Positions 34,659 to 43,449 are shown, counted from the stretch's first letter. The stretch is DNA of 64,000 bases from Polyangiaceae bacterium (GCA_025936115.1 JAICTZ010000006.1:208818-272817); one strand, 5' to 3'. Translations and numbers: made by a program. Notes: generated from the letters alone by a model not told the origin.

Positions 34659-35792
34659 TCAGCGCAGCACGCTGAAGCGCCGGAAGTGCAAGATACCCTT
34701 CTTCAAGCCGATCGCGCGCACGTAGCGCGCGGTCACGGGCGGAAAGTCCTGCGTCCAGGTGTTGAACGTCTCGGTGCGGCGAGCGATCTCACGCCAGGTC
34801 TTGTGATCCTGGCTCACCTCGATCGCGAGCGGCACGGCGCGCTCCGCGCAACAATCCTCGCGGTTGACGATCCGAATCGAGCTGAAGCGCCGCTTGCCGC
34901 CTAGATCGAGCTCGATCCAGGGGTGGTCGTCTTCGAGGGTGTGGAAGAAGAAGAAGGGACTCTCGGGGCAATCCTGCTCCGGCGATTTACAACCGACGTT
35001 CGGATAGACCGAGCTCGTGTGGTAAGGCCGGCCCCGCGCCCAATCGCGTTCGCGGTCGCGCCAGGCGCGGGCAGAGAGCGCGACGGCGAGCAAGGCGGCG
35101 AGGAGCAAGAGGAGGCCGCCCGTGCGCCACACGCGACGGAAGTAGATTCTGTCGACGCTCACGCGCGGCGCTTCGAGGTTCGTGAGCAGCGTGCGCGCGA
35201 AGGTCATGAGCTCGCGCGCCTGCCGAGCTTGCTCTTCCTGCGAGAGCTCTGCGAAGGCCGCGAAGCCGCCTGTCTTGAGCGCCGCTTCGAGCGTGTGCAC
35301 GGAGCCCTCCCCGCCGGCCGCTGCCGCGAGCAACGCGGCGTCGGCGCGAGCCCACAGCACCTCGAAAGCCGGGGCAGCGGCCGCCGGCCCGTCGTCGGTC
35401 GAGCTGCCTGCTCGCAGGGCTTCTTCCGCAGCGAGGCCCCAGAAGACGGCCTGCCGCGCGAGCTCACGTGCCGGCGCATCCGCGGGACCCGACACCAGCA
35501 CGGGCACGGGACGGACGGCGCGTTCGGCGAGCTCGACGCACACCCATGCTCGGCGCAAGAGCGCGCGCGCGCGCGGTGAACCGACGCGCCCCTCCGCGCG
35601 CAGCGCCGCAAGCGCGCGCCGCTGCCAGAACCATTCGAACGTCCGCCGAAAAACCCCGGGCCGCTTCGGCGGAGCCGGTGGCGGAGGTACCGCGGCCGGA
35701 GCCTCCGCTCCCTGCTCGGGCAGCACGGCCGGCAACGGCTCCGCGGACGGCGACGCGACGACGTCGCCGGGGCTCTGATTGGAACCGATCAC
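34659..35792 (-). CDS. Single-pass membrane protein with C-terminal discoidin-like domain (paralogue)
   Basis: 377 residues, same architecture as the protein at 30099: a Pro/Ala-rich N-terminus, helical Ala/Arg/Glu-rich region (~45-215), one membrane helix (GGLLLLLAALLAVALSARAW, ~225-245) and a discoidin-like domain. Shared features are YHTSSVYPNVGCKSP, HPWIELDLGGKRRFSSIRI, EDCCAERAVPLAIEVSQD, KTWREIARRTE and VTARYVRAIGL. The four cysteines are conserved. A duplicated pair 4 kb apart around a GT2 and a DUF2079 gene suggests a role in surface-glycan handling, but no function is known. Confidence 0.75.
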   Translation of the reverse strand: MIGSNQSPGDVVASPSAEPLPAVLPEQGAEAPAAVPPPPAPPKRPGVFRRTFEWFWQRRALAALRAEGRVGSPRARALLRRAWVCVELAERAVRPVPVLVSGPADAPARELARQAVFWGLAAEEALRAGSSTDDGPAAAAPAFEVLWARADAALLAAAAGGEGSVHTLEAALKTGGFAAFAELSQEEQARQARELMTFARTLLTNLEAPRVSVDRIYFRRVWRTGGLLLLLAALLAVALSARAWRDRERDWARGRPYHTSSVYPNVGCKSPEQDCPESPFFFFHTLEDDHPWIELDLGGKRRFSSIRIVNREDCCAERAVPLAIEVSQDHKTWREIARRTETFNTWTQDFPPVTARYVRAIGLKKGILHFRRFSVLR

Positions 35793-35932
35793 GCTCGCTC
35801 TGAACTCCGGCGCGGCAAGCTAAGCAAGCAGCACCCCCCGGGTCAAGACACCGCGTCCCCACGCGATGCTCGCCGCGGGATTCGAGACCAAATCCCGACG
35901 GATTCCGCTGCTCGTGACGAAAACTCGGCGTT

Positions 35933-36006
35933 CGTCGGGCTCGCGCCGTCGGGCTCGCGCCGTCGGGCTCGCGCCGTCGCGCCGTCGCGCCGTCGCGCCG
36001 TCGCGC
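35933..36006. repeat. Tandem repeat, 3 x 14 bp plus 4 x 8 bp
   Basis: Three exact copies of CGTCGGGCTCGCGC (35933-35974) run into four exact copies of CGTCGCGC (35975-36006). The 8-bp unit looks like the 14-bp unit with six bases missing. It lies 14 bp upstream of the cytochrome c gene start, within the 228-bp gap after the divergent discoidin-domain gene. Confidence 0.85.
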
Positions 36007-36020
36007 CGAGACACTATTCA

Positions 36021-36971
36021 GTGAAACGCCGAGCAAGTAAATTCGGCAGCCACATCGTGAAGCCACTCGCCAAAAAAATTCTCGTGAGTATCGGCAGCAT
36101 ATCCGGGGCCGTCATCGTCGGTGGCGCTGCGTTCGTCGGCCTGCAGCTGCGCGCCTTCGCGGCGAGTACCGACAAGGTGTACGACGTGCCGGTCCCACAC
36201 GTCACGCGCTCGTCCGATCCGCCCGTGCTCGCACGCGGCAAACACATCGCCGAATCGCTCGCGCCCTGCGCGGTGAGTGCCTGTCACGGCCCGGATCTGG
36301 GGGGCGGTGACACCGTCGAGATCGGACCGCTCGGCAAGTTCACGGCGCCCAACATCTCCGCCGGAGGGCTAGGTGCGACCTACTCGGACGGCGAGCTCAT
36401 GCGTCTCTTGCGTCACGGCATCAAACGGGACGGCCGGTCGGTTCGCTTCATGCCCTCGCATGAATTCAACTGGCTGAGCGACGACGATTTCGCCGCCGTC
36501 ATTTCCTACGTGCGCTCGCTCCCACCCGTTCAAAAAAGCAACGGCCCGCTCGAGATTGGCGTGCTCGGCAAGGTCCTCGATCGCCGCGACATGATCCCGC
36601 TCGACATCGCCCGCCGCATCGATCACGGCAAAATCGAGCTGGCGCCGCCCGCGTCGCCGACCGCGGCCTACGGCGCGTTCATCGCGCGCGAGTGCACGGG
36701 CTGCCACGGCAAGACCCTTTCGGGAGGACCCATTCCGGGCGCGCCGCCCGATCTTCCGGTGCCTCTCAACCTTACGCCGCACGCAAGCGGGCTCAATGGT
36801 TGGAGCTTCGACGATTTCCGCCACACCCTCACGACGGGGACCAGCAAATCAGGCAAGAAGCTGGCCGCGATGATGCCTTTTGCGGCATACGCCAAGCTCG
36901 ACGACACGGAAATGCACGCGCTCTGGGCATACCTCTCGTCGCTGCCCCCGCGACCGTTCGGCGGACGCTGA
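36021..36971 (+). CDS. Membrane-anchored di-haem cytochrome c
   Basis: 316 residues with an N-terminal uncleaved helix (LVSIGSISGAVIVGGAAFVG) and two cytochrome c domains facing the periplasm. The second haem site is standard, ECTGCHGKTLSGG (~229). The first is CAVSACHGPDLGG (~88), i.e. CX4CH rather than CXXCH. Likely axial methionines are in VRFMPSHEFNWL and AAMMPFAAYAKL. The layout resembles c-type subunits of alcohol/aldehyde dehydrogenases, but no dehydrogenase gene is nearby. An HiPIP-type gene lies 388 bp downstream, so an electron-transfer partnership is possible. Start is GTG 36021. Confidence 0.85.
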   Translation: MKRRASKFGSHIVKPLAKKILVSIGSISGAVIVGGAAFVGLQLRAFAASTDKVYDVPVPHVTRSSDPPVLARGKHIAESLAPCAVSACHGPDLGGGDTVEIGPLGKFTAPNISAGGLGATYSDGELMRLLRHGIKRDGRSVRFMPSHEFNWLSDDDFAAVISYVRSLPPVQKSNGPLEIGVLGKVLDRRDMIPLDIARRIDHGKIELAPPASPTAAYGAFIARECTGCHGKTLSGGPIPGAPPDLPVPLNLTPHASGLNGWSFDDFRHTLTTGTSKSGKKLAAMMPFAAYAKLDDTEMHALWAYLSSLPPRPFGGR

Positions 36972-37002
36972 AGCGCGGGCGCGCGGGACTGCTTGCCCCG
37001 TC

Positions 37003-37122
37003 GAGATCGGGTCTTCCAAGACTGGTCCACACGGCGCTAGCCTCGAGTTTGGCAGTCTTGGGAGGACAGATCGCGATCGTCAAGGACGCCGAAACACACG
37101 CGAGAACCGGCGACGCCGGCGC
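37003..37122 (-). repeat. Dispersed intergenic repeat, copy C (inverted)
   Basis: Read on the minus strand this copy runs GCGCCGGCGTCGCCGG, GATCGCGATCTGTCCTCCC, AAGACTGCCAAACTCGAGGC, matching copies B and D. A second TCTTCCAAGACTGG core on the + strand at 37012-37024 makes an inverted pair with the 37054-37066 core, around a CTAG centre. It follows the cytochrome c gene by about 30 bp. Copies C and D fill most of the 388-bp gap 36972-37359, which has no gene. Confidence 0.65.
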
Positions 37123-37263
37123 ATTTTGGCGCGGAGCTCGACCGCGTCGCCGCGCTCGTGTGCGGCGATGGGAAGCTCCGCCCACGGACTATTTTGGGGG
37201 TTGATGGGAGCACGGCGACCTCGCTCAAAGTCCAGCGTCCGTTGCCGATCACTGACCCACAAC

Positions 37264-37350
37264 GCGCCGGCCTCACCGGTCTTTCACGTAGCTCTCGGTC
37301 ACTCGTGCCGATCGCGATCTGGTCTTCCAAGATCCCCAAGTCGAGCCTAG
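37264..37350 (+). repeat. Dispersed intergenic repeat, copy D
   Basis: Runs GCGCCGGCCTCACCGG, CCGATCGCGATCTGG, TCTTCCAAGATCCCC and TCGAGCCTAG, and ends 9 bp before the GTG of the HiPIP gene. Opposite in orientation to copy C, from which it is separated by about 140 bp. Confidence 0.65.
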
Positions 37351-37359
37351 ATTTCCCGC

Positions 37360-37689
37360 GTGAAAAACGCCCCCCACTCTCGGCCCGAAGTTCGTCTCTC
37401 GCGACGCTCGCTGCTCGTTCACGGAGCATCGCTCGTCGGTGTGCTCGGCGCGACCGCGTGCAAGAAGGGTCCTTCTTCCTGCAACGACGTGAGCGGCTTG
37501 ACCCCGGATCAACAGAACACGCGTAACACGCTCGGCTACAGCGACACGTCCGATCAGCCCGGAAAGAACTGCGCGAAATGCGCTCAATTCGTGGCACCGC
37601 CGAAGGAGGATGCGTGCGGCGGCTGCAAGGTGCTGCCGGGCACCGTGCATCCGAACGGCTACTGCCGCGCGTTCACGCCGAAGGCGTGA
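37360..37689 (+). CDS. Tat-exported high-potential iron-sulphur protein (HiPIP-like)
   Basis: 109 residues. The N-terminus RLSRRSLLVHGASLVGVLG is a twin-arginine signal; it ends in GATACKK, so it may be lipid-modified as well as Tat-exported, which suits a protein that folds around a cofactor in the cytoplasm. The mature domain has the four HiPIP cysteines in the usual spacing: CAKCAQF, then CGGCKVLPG and NGYC, with the conserved VHPNGYC turn. HiPIPs carry one [4Fe-4S] cluster and shuttle single electrons in the periplasm. Its neighbour upstream is the di-haem cytochrome c. Start is GTG 37360. Confidence 0.87.
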   Translation: MKNAPHSRPEVRLSRRSLLVHGASLVGVLGATACKKGPSSCNDVSGLTPDQQNTRNTLGYSDTSDQPGKNCAKCAQFVAPPKEDACGGCKVLPGTVHPNGYCRAFTPKA

Positions 37690-37723
37690 GTCACCGTCGC
37701 GTCCGGCGTGCGCGAGGTCACGC

Positions 37724-37741
37724 GCGGCCGTTCGCGGCCGC
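37724..37741. terminator. UUCG-loop hairpin between convergent genes
   Basis: A perfect 7-bp stem (GCGGCCG / CGGCCGC) closes a TTCG tetraloop. It lies 35 bp after the HiPIP stop and touches the stop codon of the convergent kinase gene. On either strand it would form a stable hairpin; there is no T run. Confidence 0.4.
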
Positions 37742-39708
37742 TACGACGCCTGCGCCGCCGAGCCGCTCCCGGTGCGTTGATCGAGAATGCCGCGAACCTT
37801 GGCCGCGAATTCGCCGGGTCGATACGGCTTGCCGATGAAGTAGAGCCCCGCGTCGAGCACTCCCTGCTTGGCGATGATGTCCTCGCCGTAGCCGGACGAG
37901 AAGAGTACGGCGATGCCCGGCTTCAGCGACGCCACGCGCGAGGCGAGCTCCCGTCCGTTCATGCGCGGCATTACGACGTCGGTCACGAGCAGATCGACGC
38001 GGCCCGCGAACTCGGGGAGGCGGCGCAGCGCTTCGTCCGCGCTCGCGCACGGGATCACGTTGTAGCCGAGCTGCTCGAGCGTGCAGTGCGCGAGATCCAA
38101 GACGAGCGGCTCGTCCTCGACGAGCAGGATGGTTTCGTTGCCGCCGAGCGCACGCGACGACGGGGGCATCAGGGCAGGCTCGCGCTCTTCGAGCATCGCC
38201 GGCTCGGCCTCGACGCACGGCAAGAAGATGCGAAACGTCGCGCCCTGGCCGAGCGCCGAATCCACGGTGATGGTGCCGCCGTTCTGCTGCACGGCGCCGT
38301 AGACCGTGGCGAGGCCGAGCCCCGTACCCGCGCCCGTCTCCTTGGTCGTGAAGAAGGGCTCGAAGAGTTTCGAGCGCACGACGTCGGACATGCCGCGTCC
38401 CGTGTCGCGCACGGTGAGCAGCACGTAGCGGCCCGGCGTCGGCGGCCCGGGCACGGGGGCGTCGGGATCCGACGTTTCGACGTTACGCGTCTCGACGCGG
38501 ATCTCGCCGTGACCCGTGATGGCGTCGCGCGCGTTGACGATGAGATTCACGAGCACTTGCTCGAGCTGGCCGGGATCGGCGCGCACGTGCCAGAGGTCCT
38601 CGGCGCACGCCGTCTCGAAGCGGATGCTCTCACCGATCAGCCGCTCGAGCATGCCTTTGACGCGCTCGATCAACGTGCTGAGGTTCACGGCTCGCGGCTC
38701 GATCACTTGTTTGCGTCCGAACGCGAGCAACTGGCGCGTGAGCGTGGCGGCGCTCTCGGCGGCGGCGCTCGCGCCACCGAGGTAGCGCGACACGCGCGAG
38801 TCACGCTCGATTTGCTCGCCCGCGAGCGTGAGGTTGCCCATGATGCAAGTGAGCAGGTTGTTGAAGTCGTGCGCGACACCGCCCGCGAGGCGACCGATGG
38901 CTTCCATCTTCTGTGCTTGGCGCAGCTGCGCCGTGAGCTTGGCCTGCTCTTCACGCGCATGCTCGCGCTCGGTCACGTCGAAACCAGTGCTCAGGATGCC
39001 CGCGACGTTGCCGTCAGGATCGTAGAGCGGCCGCAGCCGATACTCGATCGAACGGCCCACGCACACGTCTTGGTAGGTCTCCGTGGCGCTACCGGCGAGG
39101 CAGCGTAAATGGCAGGCGAGCGGCTCGTAGCTCGGATCGCGCACGCCCCACATGTCGAGCACGCTCATGCCGACGAGCTCGTTCGGCTTGAGGTTGAGCG
39201 CCGCAAGTCCTGCGCCCACGGACGACGTGAACACGAGGTCGCGATCGAGCGTGTAAACGAAGCCGGGCATCGACGAGAGCACGAGCTCGAGCCGCTGCTC
39301 GTCGAGGCAGCTCTGATCGCGCGTGGACGTTTCCACCGTCGCCAGCCGCTGCGGCACGTGCGGCGGCGCGAATGTGAGGCGCAGCTCGTCACTGTCGGCG
39401 GCGCGTCGGATATCCGCGACGAGCACGCGCGGCGGTTGCCGTTCGCATCCCGGCACCGCGACGGTGCCGCTCCAGCTCATGCCGGGCACGAACGACGCGG
39501 GGTCGGGGATGGCGCGAGGCTCGAGCGGCACGACGAGCTCGGCGAGCGATCGTCCGCGCACGGAAGCCTCGTCCCTGCCCGACAAGAGCTCGAGGGCAGC
39601 GTTCCACGCGTAGACGACTCCGTCCCGACTCACGAGCGCGCGCGCTCGGGCAGGCTCTGCATCCCCCTCCCGGACGGATCGGGGCACGGACGCAACCATC
39701 GCCAGCAC
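37741..39708 (-). CDS. PAS-containing hybrid histidine kinase with receiver domain
   Basis: 655 residues, no membrane helix: a weak PAS-like N-terminus (~20-110), a clear PAS domain (~135-250; [30 protein letters not shown]), a HisKA domain with phospho-acceptor His in [18 protein letters not shown], and a HATPase_c domain with N box [11 protein letters not shown] and G boxes [10 protein letters not shown] and [13 protein letters not shown]. The C-terminal receiver has Asp in [13 protein letters not shown] and Lys in FIGKPYRP. This layout is common in myxobacterial orphan kinases. No separate response regulator adjoins it; it is divergent from the ABC exporter, 118 bp away, which might be a target. 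Confidence 0.92.
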   Translation of the reverse strand: MLAMVASVPRSVREGDAEPARARALVSRDGVVYAWNAALELLSGRDEASVRGRSLAELVVPLEPRAIPDPASFVPGMSWSGTVAVPGCERQPPRVLVADIRRAADSDELRLTFAPPHVPQRLATVETSTRDQSCLDEQRLELVLSSMPGFVYTLDRDLVFTSSVGAGLAALNLKPNELVGMSVLDMWGVRDPSYEPLACHLRCLAGSATETYQDVCVGRSIEYRLRPLYDPDGNVAGILSTGFDVTEREHAREEQAKLTAQLRQAQKMEAIGRLAGGVAHDFNNLLTCIMGNLTLAGEQIERDSRVSRYLGGASAAAESAATLTRQLLAFGRKQVIEPRAVNLSTLIERVKGMLERLIGESIRFETACAEDLWHVRADPGQLEQVLVNLIVNARDAITGHGEIRVETRNVETSDPDAPVPGPPTPGRYVLLTVRDTGRGMSDVVRSKLFEPFFTTKETGAGTGLGLATVYGAVQQNGGTITVDSALGQGATFRIFLPCVEAEPAMLEEREPALMPPSSRALGGNETILLVEDEPLVLDLAHCTLEQLGYNVIPCASADEALRRLPEFAGRVDLLVTDVVMPRMNGRELASRVASLKPGIAVLFSSGYGEDIIAKQGVLDAGLYFIGKPYRPGEFAAKVRGILDQRTGSGSAAQAS

Positions 39709-39826
39709 AAACTACACCCAAACCCAAGGTCTTTGGGATCTTTGTCAGTGACGAGCGCAGAGTCTCGGGAACTATCGCGCGGGAATATCGCCGATTCGCC
39801 TGAGCGCTTCGGCTAAAGTTCGCGCC

Positions 39827-40768
39827 GTGCCGGCACCTGCAATCCACTGCCAGAACCTCGTGAAACGTTACGGTGAGAAGGTCGCCGTCAACGGCGTCGA
39901 GCTCGAGCTCGAAGCCGGTGAGTGCTTTGGCCTGCTTGGTCCGAACGGCGCCGGTAAGACGACGACCGTCGAGATGATCGAAGGGCTCTATCGTCCCGAC
40001 GCGGGCACGATCGAGCTCTTCGGCATCGAGTGGGGCAAGGGCCGCGATCGCGAGATCAAGGAGCGCTTCGGCGTGCAGCTGCAAGAAACGCAACTCGCCG
40101 ACAAGCTCACCGTCAGCGAGGTGCTCCGGCTCTTTCGCTCGTTCTATCGCAAGGGGCGGAGTCCCGAGGAGTTGATCGAGCTCCTCGATCTCGGCGAGGA
40201 GCGGGATCGTTACTTTTCGCGCCTCTCGGGCGGACAGAAGCAGCGCGTCGCGGTCGGCTGCGCGCTCGTGGGCGACCCCGAGCTCTTGTTTCTCGACGAA
40301 CCGACGACGGGACTCGATCCGCGCGCGCGAAAGTCGCTCTGGTCGATCGTCGACCGCTATCGCGAGCAGCGCCGCAGCGTGCTCATCACGACTCACTACA
40401 TGGAAGAAGCCGCCGCGCTCTGCGACCGCATCGCCGTCATGGATCAAGGGCGGATCATCGCGCTCGGCACGCCGCGTTCGCTGGTAGACAGCCTCGGCAT
40501 CGTGCAGTTCGTCGAGTTCGACGCAGCGCGCCCGCTCGAGGAGGCGCCGCTCGCCGCGCTGCCGAGCGTCGCGAGCGTGACGAACCGCGGGCAACGTTAC
40601 CGGCTGCGCATCGATCGCAGCCTCGCCGCGCTCGGCTCCGTGCTCGACGAGCTCGAGCGCCAGGGCGTGCAGCCGATCGGGCTCAGCACGCACCAAGCGA
40701 CGCTCGATGACGTCTTCCTGCACCTGACGGGCCGCGGCCTCGAGCCCCAAGCGACGGAGGCCGCGTGA
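39827..40768 (+). CDS. ABC-2 type exporter, ATP-binding subunit
   Basis: 313 residues. Walker A LLGPNGAGKTTTVEMI (~36-45), Q loop VQLQETQL, signature SRLSGGQKQRVAVG, Walker B ELLFLDEPTTGLDPRAR and H loop VLITTHYMEEAAAL are all intact. A C-terminal ~80-residue extension of the DrrA/NodI type follows. It powers the permease encoded next, whose ATG overlaps this stop by 4 bp. Substrate is unknown; drug, lipid or glycan export fits the family. Start is GTG 39827. Confidence 0.93.
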   Translation: MPAPAIHCQNLVKRYGEKVAVNGVELELEAGECFGLLGPNGAGKTTTVEMIEGLYRPDAGTIELFGIEWGKGRDREIKERFGVQLQETQLADKLTVSEVLRLFRSFYRKGRSPEELIELLDLGEERDRYFSRLSGGQKQRVAVGCALVGDPELLFLDEPTTGLDPRARKSLWSIVDRYREQRRSVLITTHYMEEAAALCDRIAVMDQGRIIALGTPRSLVDSLGIVQFVEFDAARPLEEAPLAALPSVASVTNRGQRYRLRIDRSLAALGSVLDELERQGVQPIGLSTHQATLDDVFLHLTGRGLEPQATEAA

Positions 40769-41802
40769 AGCCGGGCCTGCACCCCCTCCCCGAGCTCGTC
40801 AAAGCGCGCCTGCGCGAGTTCTTGCGCGAACCGGGCTACGTGTTTTGGGTCTTCGGCTTCCCGCTGCTGCTCGCCGTCGGACTCGGACTCGCGTTTCGTG
40901 AGCGGCCGCCGGAGGCACCGCGCGTCGCCGTCGTGGCCGAAGCAGAGCCTCGGCGCACGGCGGCGCTGTTCGACGATCGCGCGCTCGTGGCCCTGCGCTT
41001 GCCGCGTGCCGAAGCCGAACGCGCGCTCGCGCGCACGAAAGTGGACGTCTTGGTCGACGTCGAGCCGAACGGCGTCGTCTTGCGCTTCGATCCGGCGCAG
41101 GAGCGCTCGCGCCTGGCACGCCTGCTCGTGACGGACGCGCTCGAGCGCGCCGCGGGCCGCCGCGATCGCGTGCACGTGCGCGAGAGCACCGTCACCGAAC
41201 ATGGGCGCCGTTACGTCGACTTTCTCGTGCCTGGCCTGATCGGCTTGAATCTGATGGGCTCGAGCATGTGGGGCATCGGCTTCAATCTCGTGCTCGCGCG
41301 CAAGCGCCGGCTCCTCCGCCGCTATGCCGTCACGCCGATGCGGCACCACCACTTCCTGCTTGCCTACTTCTTCTCGCGGGCCATCTTCCTGGTCCTCGAG
41401 CTCGGACTGTTGATCGGCTTCGGCAAGCTCATCTTCGGCACGACCATCCGCGGCAATCCGCTCGAGGTCGTGTTGCTCGGCGCCGTCGGTGCGGCCTCGT
41501 TCGCGGGCATCAGCCTCGTCGTCGGCGCGCGGCTCGACAACACGGAGGTCGCCAACGGCTGGATGAATTTCGTCATGTTGCCGATGTGGATCCTTTCGGG
41601 CTCGTTCTTTTCGTATGAACGCTTCCCCGCGTGGCTCAAGTTACCGATTCGACTCTTGCCGCTGACTGCCGTGAACGACGCCCTACGCGCCGTGTACAAC
41701 GACGGAGCCTCGCTCCTCGGCGTCGGCTCCGAGCTCGCCGTGCTCGCAGCCTGGGGGCTCGTCGGCTTCGGCGTCGCGCTCAAAACGTTCCGCTGGCAAT
41801 AG
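40765..41802 (+). CDS. ABC-2 type exporter, permease subunit
   Basis: 345 residues: one N-terminal helix (GYVFWVFGFPLLLAVGLGLA, ~27-46), a large external domain (~48-150), then five helices typical of ABC2_membrane (LVPGLIGLNLMGSSMWGIGF, FFSRAIFLVLELGLLIGF, VVLLGAVGAASFAGISLVVG, WMNFVMLPMWILSGSFFSYE, and the last near the C-terminus). The motif SGSFFSYERFPAWLKLPIRL matches the conserved ABC-2 loop. Translationally coupled to the ATPase gene. A 411-bp gap separates it from the biosynthetic operon, so it could export that product, but nothing proves this. Confidence 0.9.
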   Translation: MKPGLHPLPELVKARLREFLREPGYVFWVFGFPLLLAVGLGLAFRERPPEAPRVAVVAEAEPRRTAALFDDRALVALRLPRAEAERALARTKVDVLVDVEPNGVVLRFDPAQERSRLARLLVTDALERAAGRRDRVHVRESTVTEHGRRYVDFLVPGLIGLNLMGSSMWGIGFNLVLARKRRLLRRYAVTPMRHHHFLLAYFFSRAIFLVLELGLLIGFGKLIFGTTIRGNPLEVVLLGAVGAASFAGISLVVGARLDNTEVANGWMNFVMLPMWILSGSFFSYERFPAWLKLPIRLLPLTAVNDALRAVYNDGASLLGVGSELAVLAAWGLVGFGVALKTFRWQ

Positions 41803-41815
41803 TCATGATTTAGAG

Positions 41816-41832
41816 CGCGTGTGCGACACGCG
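41816..41832 (+). terminator. Hairpin after the ABC permease gene
   Basis: CGCGTGT and ACACGCG pair perfectly around a GCG loop, 14 bp after the stop. No T run, so termination is only suggested. The gap 41803-42213 holds no recognisable gene apart from this and the promoter-like site at 41978. Confidence 0.35.
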
Positions 41833-41977
41833 TGATCGCGTTCTCACGCGCACGCACGGCAGTGGTCATCGACGCACTTGGCCGGATGCGACCAACGTCC
41901 GGCCATTTCCGTCCGCTCAGGAATGTCATGTCCCAACGGAACACGGTTTTTCCAGCCGACGCGCGACACCGCGGGCA

Positions 41978-41993
41978 TGGCACATGAGATGCA
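41978..41993 (+). promoter_or_regulatory. Possible sigma-54 (-24/-12) promoter
   Basis: TGGCAC-N5-ATGCA matches the sigma-54 consensus TGGCAC-N5-TTGCA except for one base; the invariant GG and GC are 10 nt apart. It lies ~220 bp upstream of the FabF-like start, in the gap before the biosynthetic operon. Chance occurrence in GC-rich DNA is possible. Confidence 0.35.
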
Positions 41994-42213
41994 CTCCCAG
42001 TCATCGCGAGCCGGCTGCGACTAGGAGCCTGTGGGTAGTTGTCAGGCTGAAATCAATCGAAATACGATCCGCCGCCGACCAACCCCTAAACTTTCGATGG
42101 AAAGCGGCCGACTGGTGCGTATCCTCGGTAAGACGAATCCCAGTCCTCGGTCCGCAGCCGAGGAGAAAGACGCGCACCGTTCGCAAGAACGTTCGGCCGT
42201 ACGGCGAACCGCC

Positions 42214-43449
42214 GTGCTTCGCGAGGTCGTCATTACCGGGCTCGGCGTCATCCTTCCGAACTGCGACGAAGCTTCCACCTTCTGGCAACAGCTGAAGGAA
42301 GGCCAGTCGCAGCTCCGCATCGAGCCCGACCCGGGTGACGCGATCGAGTGCGCGATCGGACGCGTACGGGACTTTGCGGGCAACAAGTACCTGCACGACA
42401 TCCCCGAGAAGTTTTGGACGAGCTGCTCGAAGGAGCAGCTCTTCTACCTCTCGTCGGTGGTGACGGCCTGTCGAGACGCTGGCATCTCACTCAAACAGCT
42501 CGCCAGCGACCAGGTCGGGCTCTTCGACGGCACGTCGCGCGGCAGCTTCGCATTTTTGTACGAGCTGGCGAGCGCGGAGCGGAAGCGCCGCCCGTCGCTG
42601 CGCGAGCTGAATCTCGGCGCCCTGCCGGGACAATCCGTCGGCATCGCGGCCTCAATCCTGGGCGTCAGCGGACCTACTTACACGTACAACGGCAGTTGCG
42701 CCTCCGGCGCGATCGCGATCGGCAACGCATTCCGCGAAATCCAGATTGGACGCATCGCAATGGCCTGCGGCACCGGGCACGATGCCGCGCTCGTCGGCCC
42801 GCTCTTTCAGGTCTACCGCGACGCCGGGCTTGTCAGCACCGAAAACAAGAACCCCTCGCTCGCCATCCGCCCCTACGCCGGTAGCTTCGCGAACGCCTTC
42901 GGCGAGGGCGCCGTAACGCTCGTGCTCGAATCGCGCGAGCACGCCGAGGCACGCGGCGCGCGCATACTCGCCGAGGTCGCCGCGTACCGGCACGGCAACG
43001 GCGGGCAACATCCGACGGACGTGGACTTCACGGGCGAACGCCCAGCGCGTCTCATCCTGGACTCGCTCGGCGACGCGGAGCTCGCCGCGCAGGACGTGGA
43101 TTTCGTCGTCGGCCACGGTAACGGCGTCCTCGCGAGCGACATTTCCGAGCTCAACTACATGAAGCGCGTCTTCGGCGCGCGCACGCGGGAAGTCCCGCTG
43201 ATTTCCACCAAGCCCGTCTACGGCCACACACTCGGCGCCGCGAGCGCCATCAACGTCGCCGCCGCGGCGATGATGCTGCACCACGCATACGTCGCCCCGA
43301 CCATCGGCATCGATCGCCAGCGCGTGGTGAGCGGCTTCAACCACCAAGCCAACGAAGGCAGCTCGCGGCTCCTGCGCAGCGGCATCGCCGTGAGCTACGG
43401 CATCGGCGGGCAAAACGCGGCCGTCGTCCTCAAGCGAGCGCGGCGATGA
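42214..43449 (+). CDS. Beta-ketoacyl synthase, FabF-like (KAS II)
   Basis: Condensing enzyme that extends a thioester-bound acyl chain by decarboxylative Claisen condensation. GTG 42214 starts at the conserved VVITGLGVILPN strand, giving 411 aa, the FabF length; the frame is open ~60 codons further but that part is not conserved. The catalytic Cys is in YNGSCASGAIAIG; the two His are in VVGHGNGVLASD and KPVYGHTLGAAS, with the Lys of STKP. The first His motif (HGNG) differs from the usual HGTGT, which hints at unusual substrate use. First gene of a tightly packed operon; its stop overlaps the next ATG. No acyl carrier protein gene is adjacent. Confidence 0.87.
   Translation: MLREVVITGLGVILPNCDEASTFWQQLKEGQSQLRIEPDPGDAIECAIGRVRDFAGNKYLHDIPEKFWTSCSKEQLFYLSSVVTACRDAGISLKQLASDQVGLFDGTSRGSFAFLYELASAERKRRPSLRELNLGALPGQSVGIAASILGVSGPTYTYNGSCASGAIAIGNAFREIQIGRIAMACGTGHDAALVGPLFQVYRDAGLVSTENKNPSLAIRPYAGSFANAFGEGAVTLVLESREHAEARGARILAEVAAYRHGNGGQHPTDVDFTGERPARLILDSLGDAELAAQDVDFVVGHGNGVLASDISELNYMKRVFGARTREVPLISTKPVYGHTLGAASAINVAAAAMMLHHAYVAPTIGIDRQRVVSGFNHQANEGSSRLLRSGIAVSYGIGGQNAAVVLKRARR

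Noticed and set aside
35933..36006. CRISPR array
   Set aside because: Units are adjacent with no spacers, and no cas gene is present in the window.
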